Part shown: positions 53,013 through 59,704 of the stretch, piece by piece
Layout of the letters: each line of letters opens with the position of its first letter
Numbering within the stretch: the stretch's first letter is position 1
DNA from: Brevibacillus centrosporus
Lineage (GTDB): Bacteria > Bacillota > Bacilli > Brevibacillales > Brevibacillaceae
Direction: 5' to 3'
DNA: 64,000 bases
Assembly: GCF_003710815.1 (NCBI RefSeq)
Contig: NZ_RHHP01000017.1
Span: 1-64,000 of the forward strand
Notes under the pieces: generated by a model
Seen by the model: only the letters and a program-made list of their open reading frames with translations
Told to the model about the DNA's origin: nothing
The model's database searches: none
Translations under genes and position numbers: made by a program

Positions 53013-53762
53013 ATGAAAAAAGGCTGGAATATCATCGTTCAATACCAATCACTGATCTGGATCGTCGTGGCATGGGAAATCATTGCCTTTATGCAAGTCA
53101 TGCCGGAGCGCCTGTTTCCCTCTCTCGGCAAGGTCGTGGTAGTCGCAATCGATCTGATTTCGTCCGGCATGCTGATGGAAAACCTGCCGACGACACTGTT
53201 TCGGGTATTCGCCGGATTTGCGCTGGCAGCGGTAGTCGGTGTACCGCTCGGGCTTTTGATGAGCCGTTCGGCCAAGCTCAATGATGTGATGCAGCCGATG
53301 TTTTCCCTCGGATATCCGATCCCGCGTGTGGCTCTGTACCCGATCCTCGTGTTTATTCTCGGCCTTGGCTCGGCGTCGAAGGTTTCCCTGATCTTCATTG
53401 AATGTCTGTTTCCGATCGTGCTCAATACCTACTATGGAGCGACCCGCGTCGGCAAGATCTATCTGTGGGCAGGGCAAAACATGGGAGCGAGCAGCAGCCA
53501 GATTTTCTGGCGCATCCTGTTGCCTGCGACGATGCCGACTATTTTTACGGGACTCAAAATCGCTCTTCCACTCGCATTTATTATCGCCGTTCTGACAGAG
53601 ATGATCGGTTCGACCGTTGGAATGGGATATCTGCTCAGCTACATGTCGGCCTCTCTGATGCAGGAAAAGGTACTGGCCTGTGTGCTGTTGATTACGCTGG
53701 TCGGGTATTTGCTCAACCTGCTGCTACAGGTGATTCAGAGAAAATACGTATTTTGGCAGTAG
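53013..53762 (+). CDS. TauC/SsuC-type ABC transporter permease 2
   Basis: 249 residues, paralogous to the preceding permease: LIWIVVAWEIIAFMQVMPERLFPSLG, FAGFALAAVVGVPLGLLMSRS and the EAA loop IYLWAGQNMGASSSQIFWRILLPATMP. Most importers of this class use one permease as a homodimer. Two different genes suggest a heterodimer or two alternative channels. Start ATG 53013 with GGGGGTAGAG. Confidence 0.88.
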   Translation: MKKGWNIIVQYQSLIWIVVAWEIIAFMQVMPERLFPSLGKVVVVAIDLISSGMLMENLPTTLFRVFAGFALAAVVGVPLGLLMSRSAKLNDVMQPMFSLGYPIPRVALYPILVFILGLGSASKVSLIFIECLFPIVLNTYYGATRVGKIYLWAGQNMGASSSQIFWRILLPATMPTIFTGLKIALPLAFIIAVLTEMIGSTVGMGYLLSYMSASLMQEKVLACVLLITLVGYLLNLLLQVIQRKYVFWQ

Positions 53763-53792
53763 TTTCATACAATTATCTCACACTTTCGAATA

Positions 53793-53821
53793 TTGACTTT
53801 TGATAAAATCGGCCGTATAAT
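53793..53821 (+). promoter_or_regulatory. Strong sigma-A promoter of the cupin gene
   Basis: TTGACT (53793-53798), 17-base spacer, perfect TATAAT (53816-53821). Two tandem operator sites follow directly. Confidence 0.75.
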
Positions 53822-53858
53822 AATTTTAAATACAAAACATTGTTTTTTATATAAAACA
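53822..53858. promoter_or_regulatory. Tandem operator O4/O5
   Basis: 53822-53839 matches the O2 palindrome at 14 of 18 positions (TAAATACAAAACA half) and 53841-53858, TGTTTTTTATATAAAACA, at 16 of 18. They are 19 bp apart centre to centre and start right after the -10 box, so a bound protein would block transcription initiation or early elongation. Confidence 0.65.
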
Positions 53859-53877
53859 AAACAGGGAGGCATTACCC

Positions 53878-54420
53878 ATGAGTGAACAAAACATCACTAT
53901 TGAAGAATTTGAACAAAAGTTCGTAGCGCGTCTGGAAACTAGAAAGCTTGACTACAATGCACTCTCTTTCCAAGAGCAAGTAAGCCCAGCATACCGTCGT
54001 GCACAATGTCGTTATGTAGGTACTGGCGGCGTAGCTACAACTGACAGCAACGTAATCCAAGCAGGCAACTTCACACTGAGCAACATGTATCTGCCAGTAG
54101 GCGCTGAAGGTCCTCTGCACCTGCACAGCGACGTAGAAGAAGTATTCTTCGTGATCAAAGGGAAAATCGTAGCATTGGTTCAATTGGGCGACACTGTTCA
54201 TGAAATTCCACTTGGCGAGCGCGATTGCATCTGGTCTCCTCCAGGCTACTACCGCGGTGTTCGCAACGTAGGTGACGAAGAAGCGATCATGGCTGTTATG
54301 CTGGGCGCTCCAAAACCACAAATCCCTACTTATCCAGAAGGCAGCGACCTGGAAGCCATCCGCGTAGAGCGCGCAAAAGCAAAAGCAGCAGCAGCAGCTG
54401 CAGCTGAAGAGCAAAAATAA
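53878..54420 (+). CDS. Cupin-domain protein, probably highly expressed
   Basis: 180 residues with one cupin barrel: GPLHLHSDVEEVFFVIKGKIVALV is motif 1 (His-x-His-x4-Glu type metal ligands) and GERDCIWSPPGYYRGVRNVG is motif 2, though its usual His is absent. An Ala-rich charged tail (KAKAAAAAAAEEQK) ends it. Cupins here may be small dioxygenases or isomerases; substrate unknown. Codon choice (CGT, GTA, GAA and CTG dominate) differs from single-copy neighbours and resembles highly expressed genes. It has its own strong promoter, tandem operators, AGGGAGG ribosome site and terminator. Confidence 0.8.
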   Translation: MSEQNITIEEFEQKFVARLETRKLDYNALSFQEQVSPAYRRAQCRYVGTGGVATTDSNVIQAGNFTLSNMYLPVGAEGPLHLHSDVEEVFFVIKGKIVALVQLGDTVHEIPLGERDCIWSPPGYYRGVRNVGDEEAIMAVMLGAPKPQIPTYPEGSDLEAIRVERAKAKAAAAAAAEEQK

Positions 54421-54427
54421 GAGCGAA

Positions 54428-54506
54428 CTGTATGGGGGCCTGCCACCACAGGCTCCCTCCTATACAGCGAAAGGACCGGCATTTACAGCACAGCCGGGTC
54501 TTTTCA
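54428..54506 (+). terminator. Two hairpins after the cupin gene
   Basis: 54428-54466 forms CTGTAT-GGGGG-CCTG with CAGG-CTCCC-ATACAG. 54471-54503 forms GGACC-GGC with GCC-GGGTC, followed by TTTTCATTT. The second resembles a terminator, so the hydrolase gene downstream may be transcribed mainly by read-through. Confidence 0.55.
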
Positions 54507-54539
54507 TTTCTGGACGAAAATGATTGTTCGAGGTGATCG

Positions 54540-55343
54540 ATGATGCCATACGCACAAGTAGGAAACCTCTCCATTCACTACCGGACGGCAGGAGAAGGGG
54601 CACCGCTCATTTTACTGCACGGCTTGGGCAATAATTCTCAATCGTGGTCAAGACAGCTCGAAGGCTTGCAGGAGCATTTCCAAGTCATTGCATGGGACAC
54701 GCCCGGCTACGGAGACAGCTCCGATCCAGATCCGGAGTTCCGCACATTTGGCGAGCTGGCGGATATTTTGAAAGGCTTTATTGACTCTCTGGGCTTTAAA
54801 AAGATTTTCCTGCTCGGGCATTCGATGGGCAGTACGACCGCGATGGAGTTCTGTGCGAAGTATCCGGATTCCGTGGAAGCGCTGATTTTGGCGGCTAGCA
54901 CACGCGGTGGACGGACAAATCCGGAGACGAACGAACGCAAGCTGCAAAACCGCATTCACAACGTGGAAACGTCACCCGAAAAGCTGGCTGAGCTGAGGAC
55001 GCCAGACATGTTTTCCCCATACGCCAAGCCGGAAATGATTGCGGAGGCGAAGCGCATCATGTCGATGGTGAGGCCGCCGGGATACCGTTCCGTCGCCTAT
55101 TCGCTTTATAATGCGGACCAGACAGAGCTGCTTTCTTCTATTAAAATGCCGACGATGCTCATTTGCGGAGAAGACGATAAAGTCACGCCTGTAGCAGAAT
55201 CGCGCATTGTCGAGGAGAAAATTGCCGGCTCTACTCTGAAGCTCATCCCACAGGCTGGGCATTTGTGCTATTTTGAGCAACCGGAGGAATTCAACCGTCT
55301 CGTGCTTTCCTTCCTGCAGACATACAACAAGGGGGAAGCGTAA
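54540..55343 (+). CDS. Alpha/beta hydrolase, meta-cleavage-product hydrolase type
   Basis: 267 residues. Oxyanion HGLG near residue 27, nucleophile Ser95 in LGHSMGST, Asp in LICGEDDKVTPVAES and His in QAGHLCYFEQPEEF. The order and spacing fit the BphD/MhpC group that cleaves C-C bonds in ring-opened meta products, although esterases and lactonases share it. Placed in an island with an extradiol dioxygenase, the C-C hydrolase role is the best guess. Start ATG 54540 (or 54543) after GAGGTG. The AspDH-like gene follows without a gap. Confidence 0.82.
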   Translation: MMPYAQVGNLSIHYRTAGEGAPLILLHGLGNNSQSWSRQLEGLQEHFQVIAWDTPGYGDSSDPDPEFRTFGELADILKGFIDSLGFKKIFLLGHSMGSTTAMEFCAKYPDSVEALILAASTRGGRTNPETNERKLQNRIHNVETSPEKLAELRTPDMFSPYAKPEMIAEAKRIMSMVRPPGYRSVAYSLYNADQTELLSSIKMPTMLICGEDDKVTPVAESRIVEEKIAGSTLKLIPQAGHLCYFEQPEEFNRLVLSFLQTYNKGEA

Positions 55344-56126
55344 ATGAAGATTGGGATCATTGGTGGGGGTACGGTAGCGACATTTCTGATCAAAAGCATC
55401 AACGTGGATCAGAAGCTGCCGGGCAGCCTGGTCGAGTCCGTTTATCTGCGCAAGCCTGAGGTGGCAGACGAGTGGGAGCGCACGTACGGAACGCGGGCCT
55501 TTACGGATATGGAGGCATTTTTGTCTTCCGGAATCGATATCGTCGTCGAAGCAGCGACGGTAGAGGCTGTCCGCGATTATGCGGAGCTGGTCATCTCCAA
55601 GCGCAAGGAATTGGTGGTTATCAGCGTAGGGGCACTGGTAGATCCTGAGCTGTACGGTCGTTTGAACGAGCTCTGTCGCCAGCTGGGAACTAAAATTTAT
55701 CTGCCCTCAGGTGCCATCGGCGGGCTGGATGTGATCCACTCGGCAATGGCTCTGGGGCAGCTGGACGAAGTATCTTTGACGACACGCAAGCCAGCAGCCT
55801 CCCTTTTGGGGCGTCAGGTAGAGGTAGAGGAAGTCGTATTTTTCGGTACAGCTACAGAAGCCATCAGCAAATTCCCGAAAAATATCAACGTGGCGATCGT
55901 GCTGTCACTGGCTGGACTCGGCTGTGATCAAACGAGCGTGAAGATTGTCGCAGACCCAGAGGCAACGAAAAACACTCATTGCATCGAGGCAGTTGGATCT
56001 TTTGGGAAAATGAATATTCGTCTGGAGAATGACCCGATGCCGGACAATCCAAAGACGAGTTACTTGGCTGCATTGAGTGTTCTCTCGACGCTGAAAAAGC
56101 AAACAGAGCGCATTACCATAGGCTAA
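55344..56126 (+). CDS. Aspartate dehydrogenase-like (NadX family) enzyme
   Basis: 260 residues. N-terminal Rossmann site IGIIGGGTVATFLI, then FTDMEAFLSSGIDIVVEAATVEAVRDYAELV and LPSGAIGGLDVIHSA. The C-terminal domain has VFFGTATEAISKFPKNINVAIVLSLAGLG, KIVADPEATKNTHCIEAVG, family landmarks including the catalytic His region. Known members convert aspartate and iminoaspartate/oxaloacetate with NAD(P) and ammonia. Its place directly after a meta-cleavage hydrolase suggests reductive amination or deamination of a pathway intermediate. Start ATG 55344 with AGGGGGAAG, one codon from the hydrolase stop. Confidence 0.82.
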   Translation: MKIGIIGGGTVATFLIKSINVDQKLPGSLVESVYLRKPEVADEWERTYGTRAFTDMEAFLSSGIDIVVEAATVEAVRDYAELVISKRKELVVISVGALVDPELYGRLNELCRQLGTKIYLPSGAIGGLDVIHSAMALGQLDEVSLTTRKPAASLLGRQVEVEEVVFFGTATEAISKFPKNINVAIVLSLAGLGCDQTSVKIVADPEATKNTHCIEAVGSFGKMNIRLENDPMPDNPKTSYLAALSVLSTLKKQTERITIG

Positions 56127-56233
56127 GCAGTGGATTTTCCACGGTTCGCACTTGTTACGCCACCCTGTGACGACTACAATAGGTGAAAAGGTACCAATTG
56201 CATGTCCCTTAGTGAAAGGAGTAACAAGCGCTC

Positions 56234-57010
56234 ATGCCGAAAACGGAAAAAGATCGGTATCTGTCCAATTCCCTGATCCGGGGTTTGGAAATTTTAAAAA
56301 TGTTCGATGCTTCTCATTCCACGCTGAGCTTGGCAGAGATCGCCTCCAAAATGGGGGTGAGCCGGACGGTTCCCTTCCGTTTTCTCTACACGCTTCAGCA
56401 TCTGGGGTATCTCTTCCAGGATGAGACGACCAAGCGCTATCAGCTGACTCCAAAAGTCATGGAGTTGGGTTTTGCTTTCTTGAACACCATGCATCTTCCC
56501 GAATTGGCACGGCCATACTTGGAGAAGCTGCGGGATCAGACTGGAGCATCAGCGCATATCGGCATTTTGGATGGGGTGGAAGTCGTGTATATTGCACGAG
56601 CGGCTACATCCACCAGTTTTTCTACCTTGAATGTCATGATCGGCTCGCGACTGCCTGCACACGCCACTTCAATGGGGAAGGTATTACTGGCCTTTTTGCC
56701 TGAGGACAAACGCGCGGCCATGCTGGAGAAGATCGAGCTGCAATCCTTTACGAATCAGACGAAGACGATGATGAAGGATTTGAGCAAGCAGCTGGATGAG
56801 ATCCGCAGGATTGGATATGCCGTCAGCAACGAGGAGTTTGAGATCGGGATCTATTCCGTGGCATTCCCGATTTTTGACCGGGATGGGGTGATCATGGCTG
56901 CGGTCAATATCGCTTCGCCGACGAGCATGATCAACGAGGACATGATTGATTCGCAGATTATACCAGCCGTTCGCGAGGCTGCTATCGCATTGTCCGGATA
57001 CTCCAAGTAA
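56234..57010 (+). CDS. IclR-family transcriptional regulator (copy 2)
   Basis: 258 residues, paralogous to the protein at 48478 over its full length: KDRYLSNSLIRGLEILKMFD, LSLAEIASKMGVSRTVPFRFLYTLQHLGYL (winged HTH), then ASAHIGILDGVEVVYIARA, SRLPAHATSMGKVLLAFLP, YAVSNEEFEIGIYSVAFPIFD (effector domain). Start ATG 56234 after AAAGGAGT. Two near-identical HTH regions suggest both bind the same palindrome, with different effectors or as a heteromer. Ends in a terminator at 57060. Confidence 0.9.
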   Translation: MPKTEKDRYLSNSLIRGLEILKMFDASHSTLSLAEIASKMGVSRTVPFRFLYTLQHLGYLFQDETTKRYQLTPKVMELGFAFLNTMHLPELARPYLEKLRDQTGASAHIGILDGVEVVYIARAATSTSFSTLNVMIGSRLPAHATSMGKVLLAFLPEDKRAAMLEKIELQSFTNQTKTMMKDLSKQLDEIRRIGYAVSNEEFEIGIYSVAFPIFDRDGVIMAAVNIASPTSMINEDMIDSQIIPAVREAAIALSGYSK

Positions 57011-57059
57011 GACTATCATCGATCGTTGATTGCAAATAGGAAGCTGCCGCTACCGATGG

Positions 57060-57112
57060 AACTGCACCCGAAATGTTAGACACGTCTAACAAGAGGAGGT
57101 GCAGTTTTTTGC
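57060..57112 (+). terminator. Rho-independent terminator with inner palindrome
   Basis: Outer stem AACTGCACC / GGTGCAGTT followed by T6. The loop contains TGTTAGAC-AC-GTCTAACA (57074-57091), a second perfect inverted repeat that folds as an inner hairpin. Confidence 0.8.
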
Positions 57113-57120
57113 TGTGTGCG

Positions 57121-57149
57121 TTGACAAAATAAGGGGCTGGGAGTATGAT
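57121..57149 (+). promoter_or_regulatory. Sigma-A promoter of the DUF2292/DUF2325 genes
   Basis: TTGACA (57121-57126), 17-base spacer, TATGAT (57144-57149). Confidence 0.7.
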
Positions 57150-57164
57150 TGTAAATACAAAACA
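57147..57164. promoter_or_regulatory. Operator variant O6 overlapping the -10 region
   Basis: Shares TAAATACAAAACAT with the site at 53822-53840 and matches 13 of 18 positions of the O2 palindrome. It begins inside the -10 box and covers the transcription start. Confidence 0.5.
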
Positions 57165-57225
57165 TAGTAAAACGGTAGGAATAATATAAATTGAATCAGG
57201 AATGGAATCGTGAGGAGGGGACCGA

Positions 57226-57408
57226 ATGGCAAAGAAACGGGAAGCGTTGGATGATCAACTGAGGGAGCGGGTCTTGAAGGCGTTGGAAGGCTTGGAGTAC
57301 GGCTCCATTCACATCGTGGTCCACGACTCGCAGGTGGTTCAGATTGAGAGAACCGAGAAGTACCGCGTTCCAGCTGAGAAGGCGGAGGGCATGCGCGCTA
57401 GCAAATAA
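57226..57408 (+). CDS. YezD-like (DUF2292) small protein
   Basis: 60 residues: LRERVLKALEGLEYGSIHIVVHDSQVVQIERTEKYR is the DUF2292 pattern, a small predicted alpha-beta protein common in bacilli, often near sulfur-metabolism genes. Biochemical role unknown. Start ATG 57226 with GAGGAGGGG. Followed after 41 bases by a DUF2325 gene; both share the promoter at 57121. Confidence 0.75.
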   Translation: MAKKREALDDQLRERVLKALEGLEYGSIHIVVHDSQVVQIERTEKYRVPAEKAEGMRASK

Positions 57409-57449
57409 ATCGGATTTTGGAATCTTGCAAGTAGAGGGGAGGATCTAGT

Positions 57450-57731
57450 ATGGCAGGTGTTCTGGTTATTGGTGGAGATCGAGTGGGGGAAATTGAAAGC
57501 CGGCTTCAGGAGAAAGGGTTTCGCAGGGTCTATCACGTTTCGGGCAGAAAGAAATCGGATGTCAAAGCCATGATTCCTTCTGACACCGAGCTGATTCTGG
57601 TATTTATCAACTTCGTCAATCACAATCTCTGCAAAAATATCAAGAAGCTTGCCAAGCAAAGACAGGTACCGATCGTCTTCTGCCGGCGCTCCTGTGAAGT
57701 CGTGGAGCAGTATGATCCGATTATCAGCTAG
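57450..57731 (+). CDS. DUF2325 domain protein
   Basis: 93 residues: VLVIGGDRVGEIESRLQEKGFRRVYHVSGR and LILVFINFVNHNLCKNIKKLAKQRQVPIVFCRRSCEVVE, the complete DUF2325 pattern with Rossmann-like GGDRV and the NFVNHN..K centre. Cys residues at LCKN and CRRSC are conserved in type. The molecular role is not established as far as I know. Start ATG 57450 with AGGGGAGG. A long hairpin follows. Confidence 0.75.
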   Translation: MAGVLVIGGDRVGEIESRLQEKGFRRVYHVSGRKKSDVKAMIPSDTELILVFINFVNHNLCKNIKKLAKQRQVPIVFCRRSCEVVEQYDPIIS

Positions 57732-57755
57732 TAATTGATAATGGGCAAAGAATCA

Positions 57756-57810
57756 AAAGAGGGGTATTCGTTGGTGAATAGTCATATTCACTCGCGAATA
57801 CCTCTCTTTG
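57756..57810. terminator. Long hairpin after the DUF2325 gene
   Basis: AAAGAGGGGTATTCG (57756-57770) pairs with CGAATACCTCTCTTT (57795-57809, one G-U). The loop contains GTGAATA-N4-TATTCAC (57774-57791), a second perfect inverted repeat. The T-run is weak, so the structure may also serve as a regulatory site for the downstream sigma-54 promoter. Confidence 0.5.
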
Positions 57811-57860
57811 CTGTCGATTGAACACGAAAAGAATCGAAGCAGAGCCAAGCTCTCGCAAAA

Positions 57861-57878
57861 CTATTCAATGCTGAATAG
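57861..57878. promoter_or_regulatory. Inverted repeat, candidate activator site
   Basis: CTATTCA-ATGC-TGAATAG, perfect 7-bp arms, centred about 40 bp upstream of the -24 box of the sigma-54 promoter. It shares the TGAAT/ATTCA core with the repeat at 57774-57791. Confidence 0.45.
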
Positions 57879-57908
57879 GCCAGGCGAGTGTAATCGGCAA
57901 AGATGAGG

Positions 57909-57924
57909 TGGCACGAAATTTGCA
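57909..57924 (+). promoter_or_regulatory. Consensus sigma-54 promoter
   Basis: TGGCACG-AAAT-TTGCA is an exact match to the sigma-54 consensus TGGCACG-N4-TTGCW. It lies 45 bases upstream of the peptide-binding lipoprotein start. Confidence 0.85.
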
Positions 57925-57968
57925 GAATATTTATATATCAACGATTGAAGACACTTAGGAGGGAAAAC

Positions 57969-59594
57969 ATGAAACGATCTTTCGCCATCATGAGTGTGCT
58001 CGTTCTGCTAACTGGACTGTTTGCAGGCTGTAGCAACAACAACACGAGCCAGCCCCAATCATCCCCATCCGCTTCTCAGACTGACCAAGCCAATGCCAAG
58101 CCGCAAATCTTGCGGATGAATGCAGCGGAACCGGAAACACTGGATTCCGGCATGTCCAACGATGTGATCTCCGGAGCCTTTATCCGCTCCCTGTACGATT
58201 CCTTGGTGCGTCTGGACAAGGATGGCAAGCCGGTAAACTCTGTTGCGTCAGACATCAAGATTTCGGACGACAAAAAAGTGTACACCTTTACGCTGCGCGA
58301 CTCGAAATGGAGCAACGGCGATCCGGTAACGGCAAAAGACTTTGCCTTCGCCTGGATGCGCGTACTCGATCCGAAAACGGCGAGCGGTTCTGCTTATAAA
58401 TACTACCCGATCAAAAATGCCCGTGCCTTTTTCCAAGGGAACGCCAAGGCAGAGGACGTCGGCATCAAGGTCATCGATGACAAGACACTTGAGGTCACGC
58501 TGGAAAACCCGACTCCGTACTTCCTGACGCTGGCGACCTTCTACTATCCGGTCAATCAAAAAGTGGTCGAAGGAAACGCCGACTGGGCGAAAAAGCCAGA
58601 GTCGATCGTGACCAACGGGCCTTTCAAGCTGTCAGTCTGGGAGCATAAGAACAAGATCGAGCTGGTCAAAAACGATCAGTACTGGGAGAAAGACGTCGTC
58701 AAGCTGGACAAGATCGACTTCTCTATGATTGAGGATACCAATACAGAGCTGGAGATGTTCAACAACGACGATTTGGATTGGGCAGGTGCTCCTATCAGTG
58801 GTTTGCCAGCAGATGCGATCGGTCCTTTGCATGAGGAAGGCAAGCTGCAAACCATGGAGCGCGCGACGAACTACTATCTGTTGTTCCAGACGGAGAAGGC
58901 TCCATTTACGAACGAAAAGATTCGCAAAGCCTTCTCCTATGCAATCAATCGCAAAGACATCGCCGACAACATCGGTCAGGCAGGACAAACGCCGCTGATG
59001 GGCTTCGTTCCGCTGTCCGCTTCCCTGAAAAAAGAAGGCTACTTCAAGGATAATGACACACAGACAGCGAAACAGTTACTGGCAGATGGAATAAAGGAGC
59101 TGGGTCTTGCCAAGCTGCCTGAAATCACGTATCTGTACAACACCTCTGATTTGAACAAAAAGATCGCAGAAGCCCTGCAAGCACAGTGGAAGCAGGTACT
59201 GGGCGTAGATGTGAAGCTGGTCAACAAAGAGCTCAAGGTCATGTTTGACGACCAGGAGCAAGGAAACTACATGATTTCCCGCTCGGGCTGGACCGGCGAC
59301 TACAACGATTCCGTCAACTTCCTCGAGCTGTTGATGGAAAAGAACAGCTCCAACAACTCGACTCTCTGGCATAGCGAGAAGTACGTCGAGCTGGTGCAAA
59401 AAGCCTACGCAGAGCCGGATGAGAGCAAACGAAACGAGTACCTGGTAGAAGCAGAGGGGATTTTGATGGATGAAATGCCTGTTACGGGTATTTACAGCAG
59501 CGTCAACTCGTGGGTGCAAAGCGAAAAAGTAAAAGGCATTACCGTCGATCCATTGGGCTACATCGACTTCAAATGGGGCTACAAGGAATCGTAA
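57969..59594 (+). CDS. OppA-type oligopeptide-binding lipoprotein
   Basis: 541 residues: lipoprotein signal with lipobox FAGCSN (Cys about 21), then SBP_bac_5 features LRMNAAEPETLDSGMSNDVISG, WSNGDPVTAKDFAFAWMRVLDP, TNGPFKLSVWEHKNKIELVKNDQYW. The DPKTAS and FAWMRVLDP pattern is typical of OppA/MppA proteins binding oligopeptides, including the cell-wall tripeptide in MppA. No permease or ATPase gene is adjacent, so it must use another transporter. Start ATG 57969 with TTAGGAGGG. Driven by the sigma-54 promoter at 57909; ends at a terminator. Confidence 0.9.
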   Translation: MKRSFAIMSVLVLLTGLFAGCSNNNTSQPQSSPSASQTDQANAKPQILRMNAAEPETLDSGMSNDVISGAFIRSLYDSLVRLDKDGKPVNSVASDIKISDDKKVYTFTLRDSKWSNGDPVTAKDFAFAWMRVLDPKTASGSAYKYYPIKNARAFFQGNAKAEDVGIKVIDDKTLEVTLENPTPYFLTLATFYYPVNQKVVEGNADWAKKPESIVTNGPFKLSVWEHKNKIELVKNDQYWEKDVVKLDKIDFSMIEDTNTELEMFNNDDLDWAGAPISGLPADAIGPLHEEGKLQTMERATNYYLLFQTEKAPFTNEKIRKAFSYAINRKDIADNIGQAGQTPLMGFVPLSASLKKEGYFKDNDTQTAKQLLADGIKELGLAKLPEITYLYNTSDLNKKIAEALQAQWKQVLGVDVKLVNKELKVMFDDQEQGNYMISRSGWTGDYNDSVNFLELLMEKNSSNNSTLWHSEKYVELVQKAYAEPDESKRNEYLVEAEGILMDEMPVTGIYSSVNSWVQSEKVKGITVDPLGYIDFKWGYKES

Positions 59595-59608
59595 GGCACG
59601 TGAGGATT

Positions 59609-59638
59609 GGCCGACACTTTGCGGAGTGTTGGCCTTTT
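59609..59638 (+). terminator. Rho-independent terminator
   Basis: GGCCGACACT pairs with AGTGTTGGCC (one G-U) around a 6-nt loop and is followed by TTTT. It separates the binding protein from the two serine hydrolase genes. Confidence 0.75.
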
Positions 59639-59704
59639 CATAGCAGCTACGAAACACATAAGCAAGGTCCAGAGTTCTTCACCACCAAAGTTGGAGGGAT
59701 TGTT

